Below are positions 32,697 to 44,029 of a stretch of DNA of 64,000 nucleotides, piece by piece (within the stretch, counting starts at the first letter, position 1; each line of letters begins with the position of its first letter). This stretch comes from Lojkania enalia (Eukaryota; Ascomycota; Dothideomycetes; Pleosporales). Location of the stretch: the NCBI GenBank assembly GCA_010094045.1, contig ML986578.1, forward strand, positions 248,001 to 312,000, read 5' to 3'. The position numbers were made by a program, and so were the translations under genes. The notes beneath the pieces were generated by a model. That model saw only the letters and a list, made by a program, of their open reading frames with translations, ran no database searches and had not been told where the DNA came from.

Positions 32697-33701
32697 ATGA
32701 CTTCATCATTCGAAGAGTAAACCCCCCCTCAACCATGTCTACTATTGTTAACGCAAGACAGAATTCTTCGGTCTGACATATTTACTTTCTACGTCGGCAA
32801 AGGAAAGACAAATATTCTTGTTCATGCGGCCGCACTAGCTGCTACTAGTGAACCCATGAAAATACTCATCCATGGCCCAATGAGCGAGGCCGAAACGCGC
32901 AGTGCGGAACTCCCTGATGTCTATGTGGACGATTTCATCCGGTTCTGCGAGTATGCTTATCATGGTGACTATACTCCTCCGTCCTGGACTATAGATGAGA
33001 AATTGCTGGTAGAGGAAGGGTGGATCAGTACCTATAGTCTGGCGACACTTGAGGTCAAGCCTCAGGAACCACCTAAGAAGTCGGCGTTCTACAACGGAGA
33101 GAAGGCTCCAGCTGACGGAATCGAAAATTGGGGATTCTCAGCTGCCTTTGGTGGTTCCTCGTCGACCCTGAAGAAGAAAAAGAGACTGAACAAATCTGAC
33201 CTTGAATTCGCTCCAATAACTGCCCAGTCTCCCCGAGTCAAGCTACGCAATGAAATCCGCAGCCAGAACTACCTCGTCGATGGCGACCCGAAGGAAGCCA
33301 TTCTTGCACGATTTGTTCCACAAGGCAATACCTCAGCTAACCAGAACTTTACCGGAGTCTTTCTTGCTCACGCCCGGCTATACTCCTTCGCCAACATGTA
33401 TCTCGTGGAACCGCTCAAAGCACTGGCCCTTCACAAGCTGCAGAAAACACTGAATGAGTTCAATATATTCAATAGACGCGTTGGCGACATTATCGAGCTC
33501 ATCAGGTACACCTATTCAAGCGATCACACTCCCGATCGAAAGGAAGACGGCACTATTGACCCGTTGCGGAAGCTAGTTGTCGAGTACACGGTTTATGAGA
33601 TCGATAAAATTGGGAAATCCCGCGAGTTTGTAGAGTTGGTTGAGGAAGGCGGAGAATTGTTTGGTGATTTCTGGGGAATTGTGAGCTCGTCCCTTTTGTG
33701 A
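32697..33701 (+). CDS. BTB/POZ-like domain protein, copy A
   Basis: Exons 32697-32716 (MTSSFEE) and 32762-33701 (phase 2) give 319 residues. The N-terminal segment EILRSDIFTFYVGKGKTNI followed by LVHAAALAATSEPMKILIHG and the helix DDFIRFCEYAYHGDY reads as a fungal BTB/POZ domain, a protein-protein interaction module, often a CUL3 adaptor. A lysine-rich linker (LKKKKRLNKSD) follows. The C-terminal helical part (FLAHARLYSFANMYLVEPLKALALHKL, then IIELIRYTYSSDHTPDR, then DPLRKLVVEYTVYEID) is the usual BACK-like extension of these proteins. The acceptor AG at 32760-32761 is the one that restores frame. The next gene is a diverged paralogue with the same intron position. Confidence 0.82.
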
Positions 33702-34195
33702 CGGGACCTGCCTTTTCTTCGCATAATTCACGCTTGGGATCGTTCCACTCGCACGCGAGCATATGGAATAGCCTCGGAAACCCCCGGAGTCTGATAGAAT
33801 CTCTGTGCAATTGCGTACCATGTTGGTAGCTCGCCAATGTTGTTTTCACGGACCTACTTTTCGCGCGTGACGGTCACAACTTTGAGTAGCTACAGTGCTT
33901 TCACCTCCTCTTGTTTGATCCCGTTTGCGATTGCTCTAGCGATGGGTAGAAGCAACAAACTTTATAAACTCCGCCTCATATCTCGCTCTCCCAACGCCAA
34001 AGCACCTCGGCGCCCGTAGACTCCCGCTGAGTTTAACTAAGCGAGCCACAGCCATATGGGATTTCGTTCTGTACGCATCTTGACATTCTATCAAGGCTTA
34101 TCTTAACCAGAGCATAAAACAAGCTTAGACACATTTGTTCCTGATTCCAGCACAATCGACCAGTGTTTGCGCTCGCCGCCGCGGGACTCGCTACA
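33702..34195. other. Spacer between BTB paralogues
   Basis: 494 bp: 3' flank of copy A and promoter of copy B. No further gene or repeat noted. Confidence 0.5.
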
Positions 34196-35102
34196 ATGGC
34201 AGTCCCTTTCTCCGAGTACGTACTCCCAGCACCCATGGACATAGTCTTGATTCTAAAAAAATAAATAAATAAATAGGATCCTGCACTCCAAGAAGTTCAC
34301 ATTCCTGATCGGCAAGCAAGAGCTCCCAGTCACCACCCACTCCGCAGCAATCGCCAAGCTCTCGGAGCCTCTCCACGTCCTCATCAACGGGCCTCTGCTA
34401 GAAGCCCTGGAGCGCCGCGCCCGCTTCCCGGACCTCGAGATGTGTGACTTCGAGCGTATCTGCGAATATAGCTTCCGGGGCGATTACGAAAGCCCGGCAC
34501 CGGGCTCATACGAAGAGGATGCAGCCTCCGTCCCGCACACCCCGTTCTCCGACGAAACCACACCCATCCGCGCCCTCGAAGATGACTGGAAATCCGATAC
34601 TGAGGCTCCACTCATGACCCCTATGCCCCAGACCCTCGGCGAGCACTTCCATGCCAAGAAATTCTCGCTCCCCACCTCCGCGGTCAGGAACTTCGCGGCG
34701 CCGGACCTCACCGAGCCGATTAATAAGAACTGGAAGGAGAACTTCACACCTGTATTCCTCAGCCATGCGCGTCTGTATGCTTTCGCGCGCAAGTATCTGG
34801 TGCCGGGATTGAAGGATCTAGTCTTGCATAAGCTGCATATGACGTTGGTGCGGTTCTCGCTTTACCAGCGGGCCTATCCGTCCATCATCGAGCTCGCCCG
34901 CTTCGCGTACGACAATGATCATGTTCCTGATAGAGAGGACGAGGGGACGCTTGGAGTGGATCCGCTCCGAGAAATGGTTGTCGAGTATATCGTGCTGAAG
35001 CTTCGGTTTCTCCAAGATGCGGCTGTTCATCGAGAGTTCTTGGAAGAGGGTGGAGAGTACCCTGTTGACTTGCTCGATACGATTTACAAGTGGTTGCTTT
35101 GA
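34196..35102 (+). CDS. BTB/POZ-like domain protein, copy B
   Basis: Exons 34196-34215 (MAVPFSE) and 34277-35102 (phase 2) give 281 residues. It parallels copy A: EILHSKKFTFLIGKQE, HSAAIAKLSEPLHVLINGP, CDFERICEYSFRGDYESP, then FLSHARLYAFARKYLVPGLKDLVLHKLHMTL, IIELARFAYDNDHVPDRED and DPLREMVVEYIVLKL. Exon 1 is 20 nt in both genes and interrupts the same Glu codon, which argues for tandem duplication. Copy B lacks the lysine-rich linker and has a shorter, more acidic middle. The intron ends in an (AAAT)n tract. No substrate or E3 partner can be named from sequence. Confidence 0.82.
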
Positions 35103-35347
35103 TGGACGGTCTTGAGCAAGCTTCAGATGGACTGGGCGTTCGGTGAAGGATAGTAGAGATTTATACATAACTGTCATGGAGTATCTGCCGACTACGGTGT
35201 TTAGGTTTCCACTATGGATTAATCTAGTTATTGGGCTGCGGCCTATTCACGACATCATAGTAACCCATAAGGACTATAATGGAGGGCGCACACGTACTCG
35301 AATTTTAACGTAAAACTATGGGGCAATATTAAAGCTCCCGAAACGGA

Positions 35348-37414
35348 TTATGCATTTCCAATTGAGAAGAAAGCCCTCCGTTTCTCGCGCGACTTATCCA
35401 TGCTATCTGACTCGTTCTTCGGGCGGCCTCTCTTGCCTCCCCTCTTGGTAGGCTGGGGTTTCGGTGTGTGCATGTTTAGTGGAAGGGACGGCGTGGTCTG
35501 TTTGACAGCTTCTTTGATAGTCTGGCGTGAGAGGCAGAAGTCGATGTGTGAGTTGAAGGATGCGTCGTCGGATGCCTGCGGGACGGAACATATGGGACAC
35601 GGCCACTTTTCCTCTGCAGTTGCTGGAGACGGGGCGTCTTCGGTGTTCGGGTCGTTCGAGTGCTCCTTTTCGTGCTCTTGGCTTAGCTGTTCGAGCTCGT
35701 TCATTTCATCGTTGCGTTCTTGACGGGCGGCTTCTTCAAACTCGGTCTCGGGCCATACTTCCCATTCTCCTTCGTCCTTTGTCGAGGACTTTGCGGTGGT
35801 CTTGTTTGGAATAGTTCGGTGCCGGCCGAAGAAATCAATGCCTGGCTTCTTCGTGCTTACAATGTGCGTGACTCGTAATCCCATTAGTCGTAATTTCATG
35901 TTTGGTATTTCTTTCATTAGCTTCTCCAACATGGGTAAACTGTATTTGTACAGATCATCCGCGAGATGGATGGCGAAGGGCGGTGCCACTTGTCGTGTGA
36001 GGACCTCGTATGTGTGCAATTTGATCTTGAGACAGAGTGTTCGACCCTTGTATTCTGTGCGTTTGAGATCACTCTCCAATTCCTCTGCGGTGTAGCGTAG
36101 CTTCTCACGCAAGGCGTCAGGGGACTCCAGTTCTCGAAATGTACTTTCCGTGCCGATGCTCTTGCGCTCGTAGTCTTCTGCGGGCTGGATCTTGGTGCGG
36201 CCGAGTCCGAGATAGCAGTGCATGAGAAATTGAAACGCCTTCTGGCCAAATAGTTTAGACAAATAAGCTCGGAGTGTGTAAATATCGCCGCAGGTCTTGA
36301 TGCCGATTGCGTCCAGCTCTCGCTCGAAAACACGTCCAATGCCATTCACCTTCCGTGTAGGCAGCCGGTTCATGAATTCCATTATTGTCTGCCGGTCGCT
36401 AGCTATTCGGAACTGGCCATTTGGTTTGTTCCTGTTGCTTGCGATTTTTGCTAGCTTAGCATTAGCGGCTATGCCGGCGGACACGGTGATCTTGGTCCTG
36501 TCGTGCACTTCTACTCGAAGCTGGCTCACAGCTTCCTCGGGACCTATATGATGATCATGACAGTATTGCGTAAGATTCAGATAGGCTTCGTCACAGCTTG
36601 CACTTTCGAATCTGGGATCGTACTTGGCGAGTACAGCTCGGACTTCTTGTGCTTTTGCAGAGTACTTCTCGAAGTTCAAAGGCAGGCAGATCAACTGGGG
36701 GCACAATTTCATTGCAACAAAGCCGGCCATTCCAGAACGACACCCGAATTTGCGAGCGTGGTAATTGCATGTTGTCAGCACACCCTTTCCCACGGCCATA
36801 GGCACCTCTCGCAGTTCCGGTCGATCCAGCTCCTCGACAGCGGCGTAGAAGGCATCGCAGTCAATATGCACGACCACTTGGCTCAGGTCCCTGACCAGCT
36901 CCAGCTCTGCAATGTAGTCGTCCGCTCTCCGCAAATCGGTAGTCAAGTCGAGCTTCTCAAGCTGGCGCTTCCGGGCCAGGATCTTATTGATCTTCTCCGT
37001 CAGATTCCTGTCCTTGGCCTCTTCATTGTTGAAGAACTTGCTGCCCTTCGAGGCATTGTATATGACCTCGGATACTTTCTGCTGGTCGACTGCATCCTGT
37101 CCGGCCTTTGTCAACGAGGGGCCAAGCAGGTGATATTTGAGGCTGTTGTGCTCGTTGGACAGTGTGCGGGAGGGTTGCGGTCGGTCGGCAGAGGAGCGGA
37201 ACGTGTCGCCTACGAGATCGTTCGAGGCCCTTGACGACTGTCGGACGGCATCGGGAGGATCCGTGGCTTCATCGTCGAGCATTGCGGCGGACGCGGTGGG
37301 GGGAGTGGGCGAGCGGGTCGTGCCCTCTGGTAGCGGTGTTGCCACATTCTTAGCCCCTGACGAGAGCAGCGATCCAGGCGGTGAATGTGCAGCGCCCGTG
37401 ACGCTCGCGGTCAT
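35348..37414 (-). CDS. DNA polymerase kappa (Y-family translesion polymerase)
   Basis: Single exon, 688 residues; the start MTASVTGAAH is the first ATG. Pol kappa bypasses minor-groove DNA lesions and extends mispaired termini in the nucleus. Palm motifs: VVVHIDCDAFYAAVEELDRPEL (catalytic Asp185) and FESASCDEAYLNL (Asp275-Glu276). In between are PMAVGKGVLTTCNYHARKFGCRSGM and the fingers. The thumb with helix-hairpin-helix follows (MNRLPTRKVNGIGRVFERELDAIGIKTCGDI), then the little finger (KSIGTESTFRE, RTLCLKIKLHTYEVLTRQ). A kappa-type N-clasp precedes the palm (KDRNLTEKINKILARKRQLEK). The C-terminus has one UBZ zinc finger (WPCPICSVPQ to HIDFC, ~604-628), a Lys/Arg-rich NLS-like stretch and a short basic tail. 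The UBZ suggests recruitment by ubiquitylated PCNA. The opening 80 residues are disordered. Confidence 0.93.
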   Translation of the reverse strand: MTASVTGAAHSPPGSLLSSGAKNVATPLPEGTTRSPTPPTASAAMLDDEATDPPDAVRQSSRASNDLVGDTFRSSADRPQPSRTLSNEHNSLKYHLLGPSLTKAGQDAVDQQKVSEVIYNASKGSKFFNNEEAKDRNLTEKINKILARKRQLEKLDLTTDLRRADDYIAELELVRDLSQVVVHIDCDAFYAAVEELDRPELREVPMAVGKGVLTTCNYHARKFGCRSGMAGFVAMKLCPQLICLPLNFEKYSAKAQEVRAVLAKYDPRFESASCDEAYLNLTQYCHDHHIGPEEAVSQLRVEVHDRTKITVSAGIAANAKLAKIASNRNKPNGQFRIASDRQTIMEFMNRLPTRKVNGIGRVFERELDAIGIKTCGDIYTLRAYLSKLFGQKAFQFLMHCYLGLGRTKIQPAEDYERKSIGTESTFRELESPDALREKLRYTAEELESDLKRTEYKGRTLCLKIKLHTYEVLTRQVAPPFAIHLADDLYKYSLPMLEKLMKEIPNMKLRLMGLRVTHIVSTKKPGIDFFGRHRTIPNKTTAKSSTKDEGEWEVWPETEFEEAARQERNDEMNELEQLSQEHEKEHSNDPNTEDAPSPATAEEKWPCPICSVPQASDDASFNSHIDFCLSRQTIKEAVKQTTPSLPLNMHTPKPQPTKRGGKRGRPKNESDSMDKSREKRRAFFSIGNA

Positions 37415-37914
37415 AATGGGAACGGAGACATGGGACTAGGGGTGCTTGCTGGCCTGCGGTGATGGTGAAGGGCGTGGCAGACGCGTGAACCGTGGACGGG
37501 AGCGCGTCGGGGCATCCCGGCAAGCCGACCTCTCAGCTAACGGCTCTCAGCAAAGCGCAAAGCCTCGCAGCGGGATTCCAGCAAGGCTGTCAGCCAGATC
37601 GCGCGACCGACTCATACGATCCATCATCTCCAGGAGGCGTGGTTCCGCACAAAACCCCTCACGGCCCCCTCATGCTTCAGGCAATGGCATTATTGGCCGT
37701 TGCTGCTTTGCCCCCGCCGACGCCGACCAGACTGTGAGCCGGCTGCTGTAGCGAGACATCTCCAGCGACCTCTGACTTTCACGTTTCACACCTTGTTTAC
37801 ATCAACACCACCACCCGTCGCCCACACGCAACCGCCCATTGCCCCCTCGCACGGTCATGCAAGCCCTGCGAACCCCCCGCGACCATATCTAGCCGCCAGC
37901 GCACGCTCAGTAGA
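37415..37914. other. Divergent intergenic region
   Basis: 500 bp between the DNA polymerase kappa start and the coiled-coil protein start. Both promoters lie here; no motif singled out. Confidence 0.5.
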
Positions 37915-40002
37915 ATGCCCACCGACCGCTCCAACACCAGCAATGGGCGGCCCTTGATGCCGACGCTGGCCACAACCCGCACCGCGAAGACTCCCGTTGC
38001 CCCACGACTCGCACCGTCCCTGGCCTCCACAGGCAGCTCGCAGTCGAACCGGACAGCCCGCAGCAGCGTGACCGCCCCGCGCGCCAACACCGCCGCCCAC
38101 GAAGACCTGTCCACGCCCGTCAAGTCCTTCCTGAACGGCAATGTCACTCCGCGCTCTTCCTCTCGAAAGTCCCGCGTAGGCTTTGGCAGCTCACATAGCA
38201 CACCAAATGCAACGCCCTCCCATACGCCGAGTAGTACACGTCCGGTCTCCACCGTCGATCTTCCGAAAGAGCAGGGTCTTGGCCATAGCGGCCTTGGGAT
38301 CAATGGCCAGAATAATACCCAGAGCACAAATCGGCCACGGAGCGTTGTCGGTGGAAACGGCAATTCCAATGCGGCGGCACCAAGACCCCCCATAGCTAAT
38401 GTCTATAATAACACAACTTCCGAAACGGTTGGGCCGCGGGATGTTTCGCCCATGTTCTTCCACGCAAATGATGCGAGGACACACGAACAAGCACCACCAC
38501 CACCCCAAAAAAGGCCGCCCGTCTTCTTCTACGCGAATGGCCGGCAGGATGAGAGCTTGCGGCCTACACAATCCCCATCCCCTCCGTTGTCGTCTGCGGG
38601 ACGCTCCCAACCCGATAGCAAATTCTTTCACGCAGACTCGAGATCTGAGCCGAGGGGCACCCCGCCGATCCTCAGTCCACCCCCTATGACGACGTCGCCA
38701 GAACCATGGCTAAATGTCAACCCACTGACAACCGGGCCCGCATCGCTCCGGCCCCCTTCTCCATCCAAGGAAAATATTCATCTTTCCTACAGAAAAGGCG
38801 CGTCCCAGGTTATCCGGCCAAATCTGCATAGTCGAGCTTCCGGATTATCCATCATTCCAGGCCACGTCCACGCCCACGCGAGCGGGCAGTCTCACACCGA
38901 CTCTACACAAGATCATTCGAGGAGAAGATCAAGCGCAGCATCGACTACTATTCGGCTTGGCCATAGCAAGAGCGCCAGCCTTTCCTCCATCGATTCCGTG
39001 ACGTCACTTAAAAAGGTCACCTCAAATGAGACACCACAAATAGTACCCAGCCCATTGCACCATGAAAATAGAGTGGCTAGCAATGGCTCACAACCGGAGA
39101 GTGTACAGTCTGAACCGGCAGCGCACAATGAACCCCTCTCTGGACTATCCTCCCCAGGTCTTCGGAGTCCAGCGAATCCAGCGGGTGGGAAAAGTCCTCT
39201 AGAACGTATGAATGAGCTGGCAGAGAATGCTCGACGAGAACGCAAAGTGCTGGACCTGGAAATCAGCAATTCATCGCTCCTCGCAATCAATCGGCAACTA
39301 GAAAAGGAGGTTCGAAAACAGAAGGCCGAGTTGCGACGCTTTCGTCGTATGAGTCGGGCTGGACGATTCTCCGTCGATACCATTACTACAGATGCAGAGG
39401 CCTTTCGCATTAGTGGAATTGGGGATTTATCCGATATGTCTGAAGAGGAATGCCATATCGAAGAAGAGGAAGAAGAGCCCGAGTCTAGTAGCGAATCCTC
39501 GATAGATGAAGGCGCCATGAGCCCCAGTGCCCTCGCCGAGCGAGATGCCGCGCATCGTCTCAAGGATGAGAAACGCCTCCAGCTTGACCTTTCCAAACAT
39601 CGCGAGCTTCTCATCGACAGCCAAAAGATGAACCAGAGTCTGAAACGGTGCCTTAACTGGACAGAAGAACTTATCAAGGATGCTCACAAGGCTCTCGAGT
39701 ACCAAGTCCGCGTCAGCGATGTCAAGCTCGGAGGGCGTGTGTTGAGCTCCGAAGAGCAACCTGAAGACGACTCTACCGAAGAATCTAGAGCGCTGCTAAG
39801 TCCTTGGACGCCCGCTCATCACTCTGATCCATTCGACCATGCCTCGATAACGGGCTCCGAGAAAACGGATCGAGACAGCGGTGTCGATGTAGATGGCTTG
39901 AAACCCATTGTCTCTGACATCGACGTCACGAAATTACTATCTCTCGTTGAAACACCTTCCCGACCGCCTCGCTCGGTACCAGGCCTAGAAGAAACATACT
40001 GA
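37915..40002 (+). CDS. Disordered coiled-coil protein with three FFHAN-type motifs
   Basis: Single exon, 695 residues; not recognised as a named family. The first ~170 residues are Ser/Thr/Pro/Arg-rich. Three copies of FFHAN/FFYAN/FFHAD follow (near residues 180, 204 and 238), spaced by Pro-rich linkers. Each is an FF-aromatic/His-Ala-Asn/Asp-acidic block, so they may be short binding motifs. The middle is Ser-rich with basic SRRRSSAAST patches. A predicted coiled coil spans residues ~425-480 (SPLERMNELAENARRERKVLD, then IEISNSSLL-type heptads, KEVRKQKAELRRFRRMSRAGR). An acidic EEEECHIEEEEEEP run is next, then a second helical region (HRLKDEKRLQLDLSKHRELL) and a hydrophilic C-terminus. It could be a cytoskeleton- or polarity-associated scaffold, but that is a guess. 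Divergent from DNA polymerase kappa. Confidence 0.75.
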   Translation: MPTDRSNTSNGRPLMPTLATTRTAKTPVAPRLAPSLASTGSSQSNRTARSSVTAPRANTAAHEDLSTPVKSFLNGNVTPRSSSRKSRVGFGSSHSTPNATPSHTPSSTRPVSTVDLPKEQGLGHSGLGINGQNNTQSTNRPRSVVGGNGNSNAAAPRPPIANVYNNTTSETVGPRDVSPMFFHANDARTHEQAPPPPQKRPPVFFYANGRQDESLRPTQSPSPPLSSAGRSQPDSKFFHADSRSEPRGTPPILSPPPMTTSPEPWLNVNPLTTGPASLRPPSPSKENIHLSYRKGASQVIRPNLHSRASGLSIIPGHVHAHASGQSHTDSTQDHSRRRSSAASTTIRLGHSKSASLSSIDSVTSLKKVTSNETPQIVPSPLHHENRVASNGSQPESVQSEPAAHNEPLSGLSSPGLRSPANPAGGKSPLERMNELAENARRERKVLDLEISNSSLLAINRQLEKEVRKQKAELRRFRRMSRAGRFSVDTITTDAEAFRISGIGDLSDMSEEECHIEEEEEEPESSSESSIDEGAMSPSALAERDAAHRLKDEKRLQLDLSKHRELLIDSQKMNQSLKRCLNWTEELIKDAHKALEYQVRVSDVKLGGRVLSSEEQPEDDSTEESRALLSPWTPAHHSDPFDHASITGSEKTDRDSGVDVDGLKPIVSDIDVTKLLSLVETPSRPPRSVPGLEETY

Positions 40003-41003
40003 GCTAACACGCTCCAATACCCAGCCCATACCCTACCATCATTTCCTTGGATTTCTTATGTTTCAATACTAATATCATATCTACCAACTCGGCGTTTCTT
40101 TGCGGCTCGGATGGACTCTTTTTTCCAATATCTAGGCGGCCTGTCTGGACTATATATCTTTACCTCGGCGTATATCGGCCCTAAACGTTCGAGTGCGATC
40201 TCAACGTCCTACGAATCTTTCCTTTGTTCGAGATGTATTTTTCTCTTGGTATCTAGCAGCCTGCATGCGATCCGATGCACACATTAGTCGATTGTCGTCG
40301 TCCATATTTGTTTGACAGAATTTTTGTGCTAGGGTATGCATTTAGGGTGTCGGGGTGCTGGTATGCGGTAATTTGTTTATTGCTCACTTACAGCCCGGAG
40401 ATGCATGGCTGGATTTCCTTTTTGTACTTTTATGTTTTGTATTCTATGAGATACCCCTCCGACACTGGCCCGATATCTATCTGTTCGATTAGAAACCTAC
40501 CTAGCACCGACGCAAGCTAAACAAACTAGAAAACTGAGATTAAAAATACAAATGAAAGAGCACTAAAACCTTTACTCTTGCGCGGCTTATTGGGTGCCCC
40601 GGGGAGGGGGGATATGGATGTGCACGTGTGACGAGCAGGCATGCATACAATCCTGAGGGAGCGGGGAACTGAACCAGCGAACGGGGCGATGGCCGCGAAC
40701 ACGCACATGCTGTTGTGTAACGACTGAAATCGCCGTACCATTGTGACGGCGCTCGCGGGTCAACCAGAAGGCACATTCGGACCGAAATAGGCTGTAAGAC
40801 GAGGACGATAGCAATTAATGTTAAACAGATGCTACTCTAGTGAACGTTCGATTGCTCATTCCGTTTCCGATTCTCATGGAGCTGGATAGCAACAACTTCT
40901 AAATCATCCCAACAACTGCAATATATACAGGTAGATTAATCCTCTATATATCCCCCCTTCCCCACAACGTCGCATCTCATACCAGCCCAGCCCCGACGCG
41001 AGA
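40003..41003. other. Convergent intergenic region
   Basis: About 1 kb between two converging genes. No gene supported; short minus frames at 40526-40814 overlap each other and carry no motif. Confidence 0.5.
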
Positions 41004-42835
41004 CTACGCATGGCTAGACGGCGTCACCTCCCTCTTCTCCACGTGCGAGATCTCTTTGCCATCCATTCCAATCTCCGTCGCGGGAGCATGGCGTTCGCGG
41101 TCCTCCTCGACATGCTTGACGAACTCCGTGATGCCAAACAGGTCGTCCATTTTCTCGAGCGACAGGCCCTTGGTCTCCGGGATGAGGAACCAGACGTAGA
41201 AGAACATAGAGTAGCAGAAGCACGAGTAGATGATGAAGGCACTGAATGTCAAAATGCGTTAGCAACTAGCTTATAAATAAAGGGAGGGAGGGAGTGGGTA
41301 GCAAAAACTTACCCATAGCCGTGGGCGCCGACAGTGGCGAGCATATTCGGCGTAGCCCTCGCAACCACAAAGTTGAACAGCCACTGCGTCGCCGCCGCAA
41401 TAGCCACGTTCAAACTTCGCAGCCGCGCGGTCGGGATCTCAGAGACGTAGATCCAGCATACGGGGCCCCAGCCAAACTGGAAGAACCCAGCAAACAGGAA
41501 GATGCAGACCAAGGCGAAATAGCCGGCTGGCGGAACATCCTGGCCTGGAAGGGGAGGGCTGATGCGAACGTACAAACCGATGTACAACATGGCACTTCCC
41601 TGAGCGATCGAGGTCCAAAGAAGCGAGCGACGGCGTCCTAGAGAGTCGGCGGCAAAAATCAAGAAGCAGGCACAAGTGACCATTTTAACGACGCCGTAGA
41701 TGCCCGTTGCAAAGAGCCCGGTAGAATTACCCGTGAGACCCAAGTTCTTGAAGATTTGCGGGGCGTAGTAGTTGATGGCATTGGTACCTGTCATCTGCTG
41801 GCAGATCATGAGGCCGATCGAGATCAGCGCACGTTTTCTATTTCCGGGGATCGTGAACATCTCGCGAAGAAGATCCTTGATGGTGGCACCTCCGATGAGC
41901 ATGCGCTCGTGTTCAAGCTGGTCCGCAATGTCCTTGAGTTCGGCCGCGACGTATTCGTTAGTGGGAGGAAGGTTGCGGACACGTGAAAGGACAGCAGTGG
42001 CTTCCTCCCAGCGATCAGCCTTAGCAAGAAAACGTGGAGATTCCGTGTTCAGGAACATGCATCCGACCAAGAGGGCGGCAGGAAGAGCTTGCAGAGCTAG
42101 GGGAACAATATAAACCGCAGAGCCATGAATGTGGAGGATTGCCCCGTAGTTGATCCAGAATGCAAGCATAGCACCAGAGGCAATGAACAGCTGGTAGATC
42201 CCAGTCAAGCCTCCGCGAATGGCACGAGGAGCATTCTCGGAGATGTAAAGAGGCACGACCATAGATGCTCCTCCGACACCGACACCGGCTACAAACCTGA
42301 TAGAAAGTTAGCCTACCTCATCTTTCAATCCGAGAATAGATCCTTCACATACCGTCCAACGTACATAGAAGCAATGCTTCCCATGCTGGCAGACTGGATA
42401 ATGCATCCGATAATGGTGATCAAGCCGTTAGCAATCAAGCTCGTCCGCCTTCCCCACCGATCAGCGATCCAGGAAGCTGTGAAGCAGCCAAGAAAACATC
42501 CGGCTTGGAGGGTAGAGGCGATATTCGCAGAAAGATCAGCTTGTCCAACATCGTCAAGTCCAGTAAGACCGTATTTGCTGCATCAATTACATCAGTACGT
42601 GTATAGGTTCTTTCAAGCCGAAGAGGAATTGAACATACTCTTTGAACTCAGGCAGTACGAGCACTCCGCCAATTGTGCCAATATCCATACCGAAAAGCAT
42701 ACCTCCAAAGCAGGCGGAGAATGCCAACATGAAGACTCTCCAGCCATAGATCTCCGGCGGATCCTGTTTCATGGAATCGTTCTTGACGATTTTGTAAAGG
42801 AAACGGGCAGCAAGGCCTGCATTTTCTTGCGCCAT
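41004..42835 (-). CDS. MFS sugar porter (hexose/quinate-type transporter)
   Basis: Exons 42639-42835, 42353-42577, 41313-42296 and 41004-41241 give 547 residues with about 12 hydrophobic segments. Sugar porters move sugars or related solutes across the plasma membrane with protons. Family motifs: the first helix [24 protein letters not shown] after TM2, [31 protein letters not shown] after TM4, the TM7 signature [26 protein letters not shown] after TM8, and the terminal [16 protein letters not shown]. The substrate cannot be fixed from sequence. Introns sit at phase 2 sites around the conserved helices. It diverges from the DUF2264 gene 1.2 kb away, so the two may be co-induced. Confidence 0.9.
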
Positions 42836-44029
42836 GATGAAGAGAGTTAACCAGTCCCTCGCTCGTGATAGCCGATCAAGACGCGATGCGCCGAATGAAA
42901 TGATACTTTAGTGGCGACTTGACAAAACTGATGAAGCGTTAGTCAGATAATAATCGTCACCTTGGAGGATACCAACATGGACGGGAGAATGAATGCTTTA
43001 TCACCCAAAAAACACCTATAATGGAGCAAGGCAGGATAGGGCAATCTCTCCACAAATCTTGTGGAGAATGAAAAGCTATACAAATAAGACGGGGAGGCGA
43101 AAGAAAATGTCTCACCTGCTGCAGATGGGCCTTGCAAAAGCTCGACGATGCACAGAGGCCACGAGCTCCACATAGATTGATTAACATGGGAAGCCGGGCC
43201 CTGTATATAGATAAACATCATGGTCTATGCCCCCTCCTCGACGGGCTGCCGTCGCCGCGGTTCCCCCATCCCGGACGGTTGTACCACTACTAGAACCCCG
43301 AATCCGGGTTGGGGTTGATCGTCTCGACAGCATACGCTGGATATGCTAGTTGTGATGGTTCTTCCATCGAATGATGGTGAGCGAGCAGCGGAGTCCTCTC
43401 GTTGTGGAATGGGAGCAATTAGGGAAGGCTGCACGATAATTTGTGGGAAAATGCTGTGCATGGCTGAACGCCAAGGGTCCTTAATGATTCCATCAACTGC
43501 TGAGCGACGCTGGTCCCCAGACGTGCGGCAGCCAAGTACGTTCCCCACACGTGAGTGGATGAAAATGGGGGTGGAGACTGGGGTGGGACCGAACGTGCAA
43601 CTATCAGCCAAGAGCCAAACGGGTATAGCGGGCCTGAGGCCTGATGCACATCAATTGACTTTAACCGTTGCAAGGCCTCGGGCTAGAGGATCTCAACCGA
43701 GTCGAAGCTCCATTTCTGCCGCCGTACTCTTGAGCGACACGGGTAGATGAATCCACCAGTCTAGACGGAGCTCTGCGGACAGACCCGCTGGCAATTGTGC
43801 CGACATATCCTTTGTATAGAAGGAGCTCCGTGGCGTCGAGGAACAGCAAATTCACGCCAGCAAGTCTCCGCGCCGTCTCCGAGAACCTTCGCCTGAAGCT
43901 CTGTTGCTTGTTTACTCGCCTGCATTTCTCGGCCAGATCTTGAGTCAGCCACCGATCCCATTGCGCATAGTCACACTTCCCAAGGCAAGCCTCCCCAGGA
44001 CTTCTTGGAAACAGGAAACGGAGGCCGAA
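42836..44029. promoter_or_regulatory. Divergent intergenic region, sugar porter / DUF2264
   Basis: 1.2 kb between the two start codons; both promoters are here. Several short open frames on each strand lack domains. No regulator site was singled out. Confidence 0.4.
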
